Notes: generated from the sequence alone by a model not told the origin. Positions 51,237 through 60,623 are shown, counted from the stretch's first letter. The stretch: DNA of 64,000 nucleotides from Nocardia anocheti (GCF_029675105.1 NZ_JAQQFV010000003.1:558001-622000); one strand, 5' to 3'. A program made the numbers and translations.

Positions 51237-52694
51237 ATGACCACAGAACACAGGCACATCGTCGTGCTCGGCGCCGGTTTCGGCGGCCTCGGGCTGACCA
51301 TCAAACTCCGCGAGGCGGGCTTCGACGACATCGTCGTCCTGGACCGCGCCGACGAACTCGGCGGCACCTGGCAGGCCAACACCTACCCCGGGTGCGCCTG
51401 CGACGTGCCCTCGCAGCTCTACAGCTACTCCTTCGCCCCCAACCCGAACTGGTCGCGGACCTACGGCAAGCAGCCCGAGATCCTGAACTACCTCCGCACC
51501 GTCGCCGAACGCCACGACATCGTGCGGCACCTGCGTCTGGGCACCGAACTGCTGGACGCGCGCTGGGACGACGAGCACGCGATCTGGCGGATCGAGACCT
51601 CACGCGGCGCCCTCACCGCCGACTACTTCCTCGCCGCCGCGGGCATCTTCGCCGAGGCCAAGTACCCGTCGCTGCCCGGGCTGGAGTCCTTCGCGGGCAA
51701 GACCTTCCATTCCCTGCACTGGGATCACAGCCACGAGCTGACCGGCGAACGGGTCGCGGTGATCGGTACGGGCGCCTCGGCGGTGCAGTTCGTGCCGGAG
51801 ATCCAGCCGAAGGTCGAGTCGCTGACGGTGTTCCAGCGCTCGGCACCGTGGATCGTGCCGCGCATGGACCGACCCACCCTGGGTCTGGAACGCCTGCTGC
51901 TGCGCCGTCTTCCGCTGGCGCAGAAAGCGATTCGTGGCACGTGGTACACCCTCATCGAGGGGTTCGGGCTGGTCGGATTCGTGGACACCCGCTTCCGGCA
52001 CCCCTACGAGTTGCTCGGCAGGCTCCAGTTGCGCCGCCAGATCACCGACCCGCGTCTGCGGGCCACCGTCACGCCGGACTACATGATCGGCTGTAAGCGC
52101 GCGATCTTCTCCGACGCGTATCTGCCCGCCCTCGACCAGGACAATGTCGAGGTGGTGACCGACGGCATCGCCGAGGTGCGGCCGCATTCGATCGTGACCC
52201 GCGCGGGCGCGGAGATCCCGGTCGACACCATCATCTACGGCACCGGATTCACCTCGCTGCCCACCGCGTTCGAGCGGATCACCGGCCGCGACGGTCGATC
52301 CATCGCCGACCTGTACGCCGAACGCCCCCAGACCTATCTGGGCGCCGCCCTCGCCGGTTTCCCCAACTTCTTCTGCACGCTGGGCCCCTTCGGTGCTGCC
52401 GGGAACCAGTCGGCGATCTACATGATCGAGTCGCAGATCGCCTACATCGTCGACGCGCTGCGCACCCTGCGTGCCACCGGTCGGCACCGGGTGGAGGTGC
52501 GTGAGCGGGCACAGGAGGCGTTCGTCGCCGAGATGCGCACCCGCAGCGCCGACACGGTGTGGCTCACCGGCGGCTGCGAGAGCTACTACACCACGGCCGA
52601 GGGCGGCAACGCCGGTCTGTATCCGAACTGGAGTTTCGAATATCGCCGCCGCACACGGCGATTCGATGCCGCGAACTACGAGGTGTCCGCGTGA
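51237..52694 (+). CDS. Flavin-containing monooxygenase, Baeyer-Villiger type, second copy
   Basis: The 485-residue protein has GAGFGG (12-17), the BVMO fingerprint FAGKTFHSLHWD (152-163) and GTGASA (177-182). It is a paralogue of 4085-5530 and resembles mycobacterial MymA. Here it follows diiron and reductase genes and precedes an SDR gene (TGATG overlap), so it may act on a ketone produced by that SDR. Start is ATG 51237. Confidence 0.92.
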   Translation: MTTEHRHIVVLGAGFGGLGLTIKLREAGFDDIVVLDRADELGGTWQANTYPGCACDVPSQLYSYSFAPNPNWSRTYGKQPEILNYLRTVAERHDIVRHLRLGTELLDARWDDEHAIWRIETSRGALTADYFLAAAGIFAEAKYPSLPGLESFAGKTFHSLHWDHSHELTGERVAVIGTGASAVQFVPEIQPKVESLTVFQRSAPWIVPRMDRPTLGLERLLLRRLPLAQKAIRGTWYTLIEGFGLVGFVDTRFRHPYELLGRLQLRRQITDPRLRATVTPDYMIGCKRAIFSDAYLPALDQDNVEVVTDGIAEVRPHSIVTRAGAEIPVDTIIYGTGFTSLPTAFERITGRDGRSIADLYAERPQTYLGAALAGFPNFFCTLGPFGAAGNQSAIYMIESQIAYIVDALRTLRATGRHRVEVRERAQEAFVAEMRTRSADTVWLTGGCESYYTTAEGGNAGLYPNWSFEYRRRTRRFDAANYEVSA

Positions 52695-53560
52695 TGGGGC
52701 TGCCGCTGCCGGACCGCTGGTTCGGCGATTCCTACCCCGTGCGCGGCAAGGTCGTGCTGATCACCGGCGCGGGCCAGGGCATCGGGCGCGAACTCGCCCA
52801 TGTCCTGTCCGACCGGGGTGCCGTGCTCGTCCTGGTCGACATCGACGCGGAGGCGGCCGAGCGCACCGCCCGTGAACTGGGGACAACGGCCTTCGGGATC
52901 GGCGCCGATGTCGCCGACCGGGCCCAGATGCGTGCCGCCGTCGCAGCGGTGCTCGACCGCTTCGGCCGTCTCGACGTGGTGGTGGCCAACGCGGGCGTGA
53001 CACCGGTCCCGGCGACCGTGCGCACCATGGACCCGGCGGACTTCGACCGGGTGGTGGCCATCAACCTGACCGGGGTGTTCAACACCGTGCACCCCGCGCT
53101 CGACCACATCGTGCGCCGCCGTGGACACGTCGTGGTGGTGTCCTCGTGCGCGGCCTTCGCGCCGGGCATGGGCGGTTCGCCGTACATGCTCACCAAGGCC
53201 GCCGTCGAACAGTTCGGCCGCGCGTTGCGCGTGGAACTGGCCGCGAGCGGTGCCAGCGCGGGCGTGGCCTACTTCGGCGTCGTCGACACCGCCATGACCC
53301 ACGACATGCTCGACGCCGACGAGCTCGGCCGCGAACTCGACAGTCTGCTGCCCTGGCCCCTCGATGTGCGGATCAGCGCCGCGCACGCCGCGCGCACCCT
53401 CGCCGACGGCATCGCCCGCCGCGCGCCCCGCACGATCGCTCCGCGCGGCTGGGAGCCCTACGCGCTGCTGCGTGGGGCGATCAATGTGGTCCTCGACAGC
53501 AGACTCGCCGCGGACACGCGGGTGCACGAACTGGTACGCGCGATCGAGAGCCGCCGATGA
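52694..53560 (+). CDS. Short-chain dehydrogenase/reductase
   Basis: The 288-residue protein is a classical SDR: cofactor motif GAGQGIG (25-31), VVVANAG and active-site SS...SPYMLTK with Tyr-x3-Lys. Its C-terminal segment (RAPRTIAPRGWEPYALLRGAIN) is like mycobacterial SadH-type enzymes. In this context it would interconvert an alcohol and the ketone used by the BVMO. Start ATG overlaps the BVMO stop. Confidence 0.9.
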   Translation: MGLPLPDRWFGDSYPVRGKVVLITGAGQGIGRELAHVLSDRGAVLVLVDIDAEAAERTARELGTTAFGIGADVADRAQMRAAVAAVLDRFGRLDVVVANAGVTPVPATVRTMDPADFDRVVAINLTGVFNTVHPALDHIVRRRGHVVVVSSCAAFAPGMGGSPYMLTKAAVEQFGRALRVELAASGASAGVAYFGVVDTAMTHDMLDADELGRELDSLLPWPLDVRISAAHAARTLADGIARRAPRTIAPRGWEPYALLRGAINVVLDSRLAADTRVHELVRAIESRR

Positions 53561-53642
53561 CCAGCGGGCGCAGATCCGAGCGCGCCCAACCGATCCCGCG
53601 AACACCGCGTCTCGCAGACCTCCATCAGAAAGCGCTTGCCTC

Positions 53643-55451
53643 GTGAGCATTCCCCGCCCCGACACCCTGCCCGCCGCCTTCCAGCACACCGCGTCGATCG
53701 CTCCCGCCGCGGTCGCCCTGCGCACGCCCGGCGACACCCACACGCTGACCTGGGCCGACTACGCCGCGCGGGTGCGCGCGGTCGCCGCCGGACTGGCCGG
53801 GCTCGGTGTGCGCCGCGGCGACACCGTCGCGCTGATGATGAGCAACCGGGTGGACTTCTATCCCTTGGAGGTCGGCGCTCAGCACCTCGGCGCCACCTCC
53901 TTCTCGGTGTACAACACCCTGTCCCCAGACCAGCTCGCCCACGTACTCACCGACGCCGGTGCGCGCGTGGTGATCTGCGAACCGCAATACGCGAAAGCCG
54001 TCGCCGCCGTCGGCGCGGAGATCGAGCACATCGTCTGTGTCGACGACGCTCCCGAGGGCACCCTGTCGGTGGCCGAACTGCTCGCCGCCGCGCCCACCGA
54101 CTTCGACTTCGACGCCGCCTGGCGGGCCGTCCGACCCGAGGACGTGGCCACCCTCATCTACACCTCCGGCACCACCGGCGCGCCCAAGGGCGTCGAGACC
54201 ACCCACGCCGCCCTGCTGTTCCAGGTCCGCGGGATCGCCGAGGTACTCGGTATCGAATTCGGTGACACCATCACCTCGTTCATGCCCACCGCCCACATCG
54301 CCGACCGGCTCACCGCGCTCTACGTGCAGGAGGTGCTCGGCACCCAGGTGACCACGGTCGGTGACGCCAAGCAGATCGCCGCCGCGCTGGTGGACCTGCG
54401 TCCGACCGTGTGGGGCGCCGTGCCGCGCGTGTGGGAGAAACTCATGGCCGCCATGGAGTTCCAGGTGGCCGCCGAGCCCGACGAGAACCGCCGCGCGGCG
54501 CTGCGGTGGGCGCTGTCGGTGGCGGCGCGACGCAGCGAACACCAGCTGGCGGGCGAACCCGTGCCCGCCGAACTCGCCGCCGAATGGGCCCGGGCCGACG
54601 AACTCGTCCTCGGCAAGCTGCGGGCCGCGCTCGGGCTGGACCGGGTGCGCTGGGCGCTGTCGGGTGCGGCCCCGATCCCACCGCGGACGCTCGGGTTCTT
54701 CGCCGGGCTCGGCATCCCGATCGCGGAGATCTGGGGGATGTCGGAGCTGGCGTGCATCTGTAGCGTCAGCCATCCGCGCGACGCCGTGCTCGGCACCGTC
54801 GGGAAACTGCTGCCCGGCATGGAATCCCGGGTGGCCGCCGACGGTGAGTTGCTCGTGCGTGGGCCGCTGGTGATGAAGGGGTATCGCGGCAGGCCGGAGC
54901 AGACGGCCGAGACGATCGATGCCGAGGGCTGGTTGCGCACCGGCGACATCGTCAGCGTCGACGACGCCGGATACCTGCGGGTGGTCGACCGTAAGAAGGA
55001 GATGATCATCAACGCGGCGGGCAAGAACATGTCGCCGACCACCATCGAGAACGCCGTCAAGGCCGCCACCCCGCTCATCGGCACGATGGCCGTGCTCGGC
55101 GACGGCAGGCCCTACAACACCGCCCTGATCGTCCTGGACGCCGAATCCGCCGAACCCTACGCCCGCGCGCACGGCCTCGCCGACGCCTCCGCCGCGGCGC
55201 TGGCGGCCGACCCCGGCGTGCGCGCCGCCATCCGATCCGGCGTCCGCGACGGCAATGCCGCGCTGTCGCGGGTGGAGCAGGTCAAACGCTTCCGCATCCT
55301 GTCGGACTTCTGGGAAGCGGGCGGCGACGAGGTGACCCTCACCCTCAAACTCAAGCGCCGCGTGATCGCCGAGAAGTACGCCCCCCAGATCGACGACCTC
55401 TACGCAGACACCCCGTCCCCCGCGGTCATCGACCTCGGACACTCCACCTGA
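53643..55451 (+). CDS. Long-chain fatty acid/carboxylic acid-CoA ligase
   Basis: The 602-residue protein is an adenylate-forming enzyme with P-loop IYTSGTTGAPKG (173-184), WGMSELACI, WLRTGDIV and the C-terminal Lys in VTLTLKLKRRVIAEKYA. The internal insertion (FQVAAEPDENRRAALRWALSVA) is typical of the FadD15-type long-chain synthetases. It would activate the acid released at the end of the diiron/BVMO/SDR pathway. The start is GTG 53643, with a weak GAAAG upstream; the 82-bp gap from the SDR gene has no terminator. Confidence 0.9.
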   Translation: MSIPRPDTLPAAFQHTASIAPAAVALRTPGDTHTLTWADYAARVRAVAAGLAGLGVRRGDTVALMMSNRVDFYPLEVGAQHLGATSFSVYNTLSPDQLAHVLTDAGARVVICEPQYAKAVAAVGAEIEHIVCVDDAPEGTLSVAELLAAAPTDFDFDAAWRAVRPEDVATLIYTSGTTGAPKGVETTHAALLFQVRGIAEVLGIEFGDTITSFMPTAHIADRLTALYVQEVLGTQVTTVGDAKQIAAALVDLRPTVWGAVPRVWEKLMAAMEFQVAAEPDENRRAALRWALSVAARRSEHQLAGEPVPAELAAEWARADELVLGKLRAALGLDRVRWALSGAAPIPPRTLGFFAGLGIPIAEIWGMSELACICSVSHPRDAVLGTVGKLLPGMESRVAADGELLVRGPLVMKGYRGRPEQTAETIDAEGWLRTGDIVSVDDAGYLRVVDRKKEMIINAAGKNMSPTTIENAVKAATPLIGTMAVLGDGRPYNTALIVLDAESAEPYARAHGLADASAAALAADPGVRAAIRSGVRDGNAALSRVEQVKRFRILSDFWEAGGDEVTLTLKLKRRVIAEKYAPQIDDLYADTPSPAVIDLGHST

Positions 55452-55946
55452 TCAGGACTCGGTAGCCAACCGGACCCCGAAGCCGATCAGCACGGTACCG
55501 GTGATCGCATCGATCCGGCGCCGGATGCGGGTGGTCCGCATCCACGAGGAGATCGATCCGGCGGCCACCACCAGCGCGGCGCAGTACAGCGCGGTCAGCG
55601 CGATGTAGAGCGCGCCCAGTCCCAGCGTCGTCCACACGGGGGAATACCCGTCCGGAACGAACCCGGGCAGGAAGCTGACGAACAGCACACCGATCCACAC
55701 CAGATAGCAGGCGCCCACCAGCTTCAACACGTCGTAGCCGATCTCGCTCGCGCGCAGCAGGGCCGACAGCCCGAGTACCGCCGCGCCGACCCACACCGCC
55801 AGCCCGCACAGCACCCCCGCGGCCGTGCGGATCCCCGCCGCGCGCCCGCCTCGGACGAGGCCGCGCACCACGACGAGGGTGTCCGGTCCGGGGAGCAGGA
55901 CCAGCACGACCGAAGCAAGGGTGAACGAGAGGACCGCGGCAAACAT
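55452..55946 (-). CDS. LysE/RhtB-type exporter with a probable internal deletion
   Basis: The 164-residue protein starts as a normal LysE-family protein (LASVVLVLLPGPDTLVVVRGLVRGG, GVLCGLAVWVGAAVLGLSALL, KLVGACYLVWIG). It then passes directly to VLFVSFLPGFVPDGYSPVW and a normal C-terminal half. The usual loop and the NPKxxLF region between these points, about 40-45 residues, are absent while frame is kept. The family's usual length is about 205. Topology is probably changed, so transport activity is doubtful. It may be a pseudogene. Confidence 0.75.
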   Translation of the reverse strand: MFAAVLSFTLASVVLVLLPGPDTLVVVRGLVRGGRAAGIRTAAGVLCGLAVWVGAAVLGLSALLRASEIGYDVLKLVGACYLVWIGVLFVSFLPGFVPDGYSPVWTTLGLGALYIALTALYCAALVVAAGSISSWMRTTRIRRRIDAITGTVLIGFGVRLATES

Positions 55947-56006
55947 CCCATCATTTTAGGGGTGCCGGGGGCGGGCACTGCCGGGGACCGGGCACAATGG
56001 GAATCG

Positions 56007-56795
56007 ATGAAGCCCTGGCAGTTGGACCACACGCCCGACGACGATCTGCTCGGTCACGGTGAGCAGGTCGCCGTCGACGATCTCCGGGAACTCCGGGCGC
56101 AGTTCGTCGACTTCATGCTCGGCTACAAGTTCGCCATCGACGAGGTGACGACCAAGATCAATATCCTGCGCGAGGACTTCAACAACACCCACGAGTACAA
56201 CCCGATCGAGCACGTGGGCTCGCGCCTCAAATCGCCCGAGAGCGTGCTGGAGAAGATCCGGCGCAAGAACTACGCGATGAACCTGGCCGCCATCCGGGAG
56301 AACGTGCTCGACATCGCCGGGGTGCGGGTGGTGTGCAGTTTCATCTCCGATATCGGCGTCATCCGGGACATGCTGGCCGGTCAGCAGGACATCACCGTGC
56401 TCGAGGAACGCGACTACATCACCCATCGCAAGCCCAACGGGTATCAGAGCCTGCACCTGATCGTGTCCATTCCGGTGTTCCGCTCCGACCGCACCGAGCA
56501 GATCCCGGTCGAGATCCAGATCCGCACCATCGCGATGGACTTCTGGGCCAGCCTCGAGCACAAGATCTACTACAAGTACCGCGGCGAGGTGCCGCCCAAC
56601 CTGCGCAGCGATCTGGCGCAGGCCGCCGAGGTCGCCACCCAGCTCGACGAGACGATGGAGGCCCTGCACCGGCAGGTCGACCGCGGCGCGCACGCCCGCA
56701 AGGACACCGCCGACTCGGTCGACCTCAGCATCCTCTACCAGGACCTGCTCGCCGACCAGTCCGGCCGACGCCGACCGCGCGACCTGCCGGGCTGA
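56007..56795 (+). CDS. Small alarmone synthetase (RelA/SpoT synthetase domain)
   Basis: The 262-residue protein consists of the (p)ppGpp synthetase domain with a short helical tail and no hydrolase, TGS or ACT domain. Motifs include SRLKSPESVLEKIRRK (72-87), DIAGVRVVCSF (102-112), NGYQSLH (144-150) and VEIQIRT (168-174). It makes pppGpp or ppGpp from ATP and GTP/GDP. CACAAT lies about 8 nt before ATG 56007 and may be the -10 of a near-leaderless promoter. It stands alone, divergent from the LysE-type gene. Confidence 0.92.
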   Translation: MKPWQLDHTPDDDLLGHGEQVAVDDLRELRAQFVDFMLGYKFAIDEVTTKINILREDFNNTHEYNPIEHVGSRLKSPESVLEKIRRKNYAMNLAAIRENVLDIAGVRVVCSFISDIGVIRDMLAGQQDITVLEERDYITHRKPNGYQSLHLIVSIPVFRSDRTEQIPVEIQIRTIAMDFWASLEHKIYYKYRGEVPPNLRSDLAQAAEVATQLDETMEALHRQVDRGAHARKDTADSVDLSILYQDLLADQSGRRRPRDLPG

Positions 56796-56880
56796 GGGGG
56801 TGTGGGTGGGGCTGGCCACACCACGGATTCGGTGGACAGCTCGATCGAATCCGCGCCCCGCGCCGACAACCATGGATGTC

Positions 56881-58275
56881 ATGAGCGAGAAACCCGCCGA
56901 GCCGACCCTGGTCCTGGACCCCGCCGAGGAACCGACCGTCGCGATCCCCGCCCCGCCACCGGAGCACCGGGGTGGCGTGTCCGGCGCGGTCGTCGCCGTG
57001 CTGCGCGCCCCGTTCCGGGCCAGGACCTGGAAGGAGTTCGCCTACCTGATCCTGGCGTTCGTGCTCGGCTGTGCGGCCGTGTGCTACCTGTTCTTCGGCT
57101 TCGGCGGCGGGCTCTACGCATCGATCTTCCTGATCGGTATCCCGCTGCTGGCCCTGATCCTGCTCGGTGGCCGGGTGTGGGGCCGCGTCTATCGAATCCT
57201 CGGCCGGGAACTGCTCGGCACCCCGGTCGAGGCACCGCCGGACTTCGCGCGCAAGCCGGGGTTCTTCGGCTTCCTGCAGAGTGCGTTCACCGATCGGGCG
57301 AGCTGGCGGGCCACGCTGTTCCTCCTCGCGCAGGCGGTGCTGGGCGTCGGGGTCGGCTATGTGGTGCTCACGGTGATCGCCATGGTGGGCTTCACGGCGA
57401 TCTCGGTGATTCCGTGGGCGCTGACGAATCCGGTGCAGATCGACGCGAGCGGCGTCGAACGGCACAGTCTGTTCCAGTTCGGGTCGTTCTATGTCGACAC
57501 CTGGCCGCGCGCGCTGGCCTTCTCCGCCGTGGGCGTGCTGGCGTGCTTCGCGCTGCCGTGGCTGATCCGCAGCGTCTGCTGGCTGCACCGACTGCTGACC
57601 GTGCACCTGCTGGCCGCGACCGCCCGCGACCACCAGCTCGCCGAGTTGCGGGCCAGCCGACGCGCCGCCGTCGACGACGCGACCGCGACCCTGCGCCGGG
57701 TGGAACGCGACCTGCACGACGGCACGCAGGCACGGCTGGTCACCATCGCGATGGCCCTGGGCCGCGCCGAGGAGCGGATGGCCGCCGGTGGTGACGCGCG
57801 CGATCTCGTCGCCGACGCGCACGCCTCCTCCAAGGAGGCATTGACCGAGCTGCGCGAACTGGTGCGCGGCATCCATCCGCCCGCCCTCGAGCTGGGTCTC
57901 GGACCCGCGTTGGAAACCCTCACCGCCCGCTGCGCGATCCCGGTGGCCTTGCGGGTGCAGCTGCCGACACGCCCCAGCCCGGCCATCGAGGCCATCGCCT
58001 ACTTCTCGGTCGCCGAACTGCTCACCAATGTGGTCAAGCACGCACACGCGAGTCGCGCCGAGGTCTCGGTGCTGCCCGACAGCGTCCGCACCCTCGCGGT
58101 CACCGTGCGCGACAACGGCATCGGCGGCGTCGCCACGCCCGGCACCTCCGACGGCAGCGGTCTGGCCGGGCTCGCCGCCCGCGCCGAGTCCGTCGACGGG
58201 TCGCTGACCGTGCGCAGCCCGGCGGGCGGACCCACCGTGATCACCCTGCTGCTGCCCACGGCGGGCCCGCGATGA
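56881..58275 (+). CDS. NarL-type sensor histidine kinase
   Basis: The 464-residue protein has a Pro-rich cytosolic N-terminus, membrane helices near residues 53-73, 78-97, 150-178 and 211-233, then a HisKA_3 domain with His279 in ERDLHDGTQARL and an HATPase domain (FSVAELLTNVVKHAHA, RDNGIGGV). The conserved architecture with a sensor-like putative domain is common in actinobacteria. It overlaps the response regulator gene by ATGA. The start may be ATG 56881 or ATG 56872; no Shine-Dalgarno sequence distinguishes them. Confidence 0.9.
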   Translation: MSEKPAEPTLVLDPAEEPTVAIPAPPPEHRGGVSGAVVAVLRAPFRARTWKEFAYLILAFVLGCAAVCYLFFGFGGGLYASIFLIGIPLLALILLGGRVWGRVYRILGRELLGTPVEAPPDFARKPGFFGFLQSAFTDRASWRATLFLLAQAVLGVGVGYVVLTVIAMVGFTAISVIPWALTNPVQIDASGVERHSLFQFGSFYVDTWPRALAFSAVGVLACFALPWLIRSVCWLHRLLTVHLLAATARDHQLAELRASRRAAVDDATATLRRVERDLHDGTQARLVTIAMALGRAEERMAAGGDARDLVADAHASSKEALTELRELVRGIHPPALELGLGPALETLTARCAIPVALRVQLPTRPSPAIEAIAYFSVAELLTNVVKHAHASRAEVSVLPDSVRTLAVTVRDNGIGGVATPGTSDGSGLAGLAARAESVDGSLTVRSPAGGPTVITLLLPTAGPR

Positions 58276-58934
58276 CCGCCGCGGAGCACCCGCTGCGGGT
58301 GGTGATCGCCGAGGACAGCGCCATCCTGCGCGACGGCCTGGCCGGGTTGCTCACCGAACGCGGGCACGAGGTGGTGGCCATGGTCGGTGACGCGACGAGC
58401 CTGAGCGAGGTGGTCGGCACGCACGCGCCCGATGTCGCCGTGGTGGATGTGCGGATGCCCCCGACCTTCACCGACGAGGGCCTGCTGGCCGCGATCGAAC
58501 TGCGCCGGAAGTATCCGCTCACCGGCGTGCTGGTCTTCTCGCAGTGGATCGAAACCCGGTACGCGACAGAGCTGCTCGCCTCCGGCGCCGGTGGCGTCGG
58601 CTACCTGCTCAAGGACCGCGTCGCCGATGTGCGTGATTTCGTCGACGCCCTGCAGCGTGTCGCCACCGGCGGGACCGCCCTGGACCCCGAGGTGGTGAGT
58701 CAGCTCATGGGCGCCTCCCGGCAGCAGGATTCGCTCGCGCGGCTCACTCCGCGCGAGCGCGAAGTCCTGGAACTGATGGCCCAGGGACTCACCAACAGCG
58801 CCCTCGCCACCGCCCTCTCGGTGACCGAGCGGGCGGTGGAGAAGCACATCGGCAATATCTTCGCCAAGCTCGACCTGCCACCCTCGGACACTCATCACCG
58901 CCGGGTGCTCGCGGTACTGCGCCTGCGCGGGTGA
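58272..58934 (+). CDS. LuxR/NarL-type response regulator
   Basis: The 220-residue protein has an acidic pocket Glu14-Asp15 and phospho-acceptor Asp59 in VVDVRM, Lys114 in LLKDR and a C-terminal LuxR HTH (LTPREREVLELMAQGLTNSALATALSVTERAVEKHI). It is the cognate regulator of the kinase encoded immediately upstream. Targets cannot be read from the window. Confidence 0.92.
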   Translation: MTAAEHPLRVVIAEDSAILRDGLAGLLTERGHEVVAMVGDATSLSEVVGTHAPDVAVVDVRMPPTFTDEGLLAAIELRRKYPLTGVLVFSQWIETRYATELLASGAGGVGYLLKDRVADVRDFVDALQRVATGGTALDPEVVSQLMGASRQQDSLARLTPREREVLELMAQGLTNSALATALSVTERAVEKHIGNIFAKLDLPPSDTHHRRVLAVLRLRG

Positions 58935-58940
58935 CCCGGG

Positions 58941-59789
58941 TCAGAGCAGGAGGTCGGCGAAGCGGTCGACCTGATCGGGGTCGGTGCCGTAGCAGTACAG
59001 GATGATCTCGTCGGCACCGAGATCGGTGAACTGCGCCACGCCGGAACGGATCTCGGCCGGAGTGGTGAGCAGCCCCTCGGCCATGTACTCGGCGCGGCCA
59101 CTGAACGCGTAGTAGTCCAGGATCGCGGTGCGGGCCTGGTCGACGAGGGGTCGCGGGCCCAGCACGGCGTTCATCTGGGCGACGATACGCGGCGCGCCGG
59201 GTCGGCCGTGATCGGTCCAGGAGCGGCGGGCCAGGTCGAACAGGCCACCCGCCCAGGACGGCGCGGCCGCGGCGAGAAAGCCGCCACCGTGGCGTCCGAC
59301 ACGGTCGATGGCCGCGGGCTGGAAGCCACCGAAGAGCAGTTCGGGGCCGCCCGGGGTGAGGGGTGCGGGGCCCACGGGACCGCAGGTCGGGCTGAGCGGC
59401 TCGCCGGACCAGATCCGGCGCAGCACGCCGATCTGCTCGTCGAGGCGACGGCCGCGGGTGCGCGGGTCGGTGCCGGTGGCCTCGTGGTCGTCCTCGCGGC
59501 CACCGACGCCGAGGCCGAGGGCGAAGCGCCCGCCGGACAGCAGGTCCAGGGTGGCGGCCTGTTTGGCGAGCAGGGCGGGATCGCGCAGCGGGGCGATGAG
59601 CACTTCGGTCTGCACGCGGATGCGGGTGGTCGCCCCCGCGAGCAGGGCCAGGGTGACCAGCGGTTCAGGATTGTCGAAGACGACGCGATCGAGCAGGCCG
59701 AGGGTCGAGAACCCGGCGGCGTCGGCGCGGCGGGCCCAGTCGGGCAGGGTGCGGGGGTCGGCGATGGGCAGACCGAGACCAACAGACAT
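58941..59789 (-). CDS. LLM-class flavin/F420-dependent oxidoreductase
   Basis: The 282-residue protein is a luciferase-like TIM barrel: SVGLGLPIADPRTLPDWARRADAAGFSTLGLLDRVVF, TTRIRVQTEVLIAPLRDPALLAKQAATLDLLSGGRFALGLGVGGRE and LGADEIILYCYG. Actinobacterial members often use F420. The substrate is unknown. It converges on the response regulator gene with a 6-bp gap. The upstream 216-bp gap separates it from a divergent methyltransferase gene. Confidence 0.87.
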   Translation of the reverse strand: MSVGLGLPIADPRTLPDWARRADAAGFSTLGLLDRVVFDNPEPLVTLALLAGATTRIRVQTEVLIAPLRDPALLAKQAATLDLLSGGRFALGLGVGGREDDHEATGTDPRTRGRRLDEQIGVLRRIWSGEPLSPTCGPVGPAPLTPGGPELLFGGFQPAAIDRVGRHGGGFLAAAAPSWAGGLFDLARRSWTDHGRPGAPRIVAQMNAVLGPRPLVDQARTAILDYYAFSGRAEYMAEGLLTTPAEIRSGVAQFTDLGADEIILYCYGTDPDQVDRFADLLL

Positions 59790-60005
59790 GGAATCCTCCA
59801 GAGGATGTGGGCGTGCGTTATCGTGCCGCCCACTCCACGCCTGCTCTGCTGAGGCGGGGCTCCCACTCTGCGACGATGTTTCCTGGAGAGCGCCTTCGGA
59901 TTGCGGCCACGGTAACCGATCCCGCCGGAACTCGGCAACCCGTGCGACCCACCTCTAGGGTGGGGTCCGACAGTGCCGGTCGACCCAGCGACGGAGGAGA
60001 CGAGT
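59790..60005. other. 216-bp non-coding gap between divergent genes
   Basis: No open frame of interest is present. On the plus strand TAGGGT at 59956-59961 and GGAGGA near 59994 serve the methyltransferase gene. On the minus strand a segment with CCGAAGG followed by CTCTCCAGG (about 59890-59910) superficially recalls a glycine aptamer but lacks its 5' partner. The gap is longer than most here and may hold a structured leader for the LLM gene. Confidence 0.3.
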
Positions 60006-60623
60006 ATGGGCGCGTCATCGCACGAGCGCACACCGAGCGGCTGGGAGGAACTCACCGCCGCCGACCCGAACCATTCCGCCTGGTATGTCGAGCGATTCCG
60101 CGCGTTGGCCGCCCAGGGGCAGGACATCGTGGGTGAGGCGCGGCTGGTCGACGCCATGCTGGCGCGCGGCAGCCGGGTGCTCGACGCGGGGTGCGGGCCG
60201 GGGCGGATCGGCGGCTATCTGCACGAAGCCGGGCACGAGGTGGTCGGGGTGGATGTCGATCCGGTACTGATCGAGGCGGCGCGCGCGGATCATCCCGGCC
60301 CCACCTGGCTGGTGGGTGATCTGGCCGAATTGGACCTGCCCGGTGCGGGTTTCGACGCCATCGTGTGTGCGGGCAATGTGTTGACCTTCGTCGCGCCGTC
60401 GACCCGCGCCGCCGTGCTCGCCGGTTTCGCCCGCCACCTCACCCCGACCGGCCGAGTCGTGACCGGCTTCGGCGCCGATCGCGGCTACGCCTTCCCGGAA
60501 TTCCTCGCCGACGCCGCCGCCGCGGGTCTGCGCGCCGACGTCCTGCTCTCCACTTGGGACCTGCGCCCGTTCACCGACGACGCCGACTTCCTGGTCGCGG
60601 TCTTCTCCCGCCCGGACCGCTAG
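60006..60623 (+). CDS. Class I SAM-dependent methyltransferase
   Basis: The 205-residue protein has SAM motif I VLDAGCGPGRIGGYL, VVGVDVDP with the ribose-binding Asp, and DAIVCAGNVLTFV. GGAGGA upstream sets ATG 60006. The N-terminal WEELTAADPNHSAWYVERFRALAAQGQDI is typical of a small actinobacterial methyltransferase group of unknown substrate. Its stop codon overlaps the stop of the convergent MarR remnant (CTAG). Confidence 0.88.
   Translation: MGASSHERTPSGWEELTAADPNHSAWYVERFRALAAQGQDIVGEARLVDAMLARGSRVLDAGCGPGRIGGYLHEAGHEVVGVDVDPVLIEAARADHPGPTWLVGDLAELDLPGAGFDAIVCAGNVLTFVAPSTRAAVLAGFARHLTPTGRVVTGFGADRGYAFPEFLADAAAAGLRADVLLSTWDLRPFTDDADFLVAVFSRPDR

Noticed and set aside
59880..59915. Glycine riboswitch on the minus strand upstream of the LLM gene
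   Set aside because: CCGAAGG and a CTCTC-CAGG-like segment are present, but the 5' GGAGAG partner and correct spacing are absent and the downstream gene has no link to glycine.
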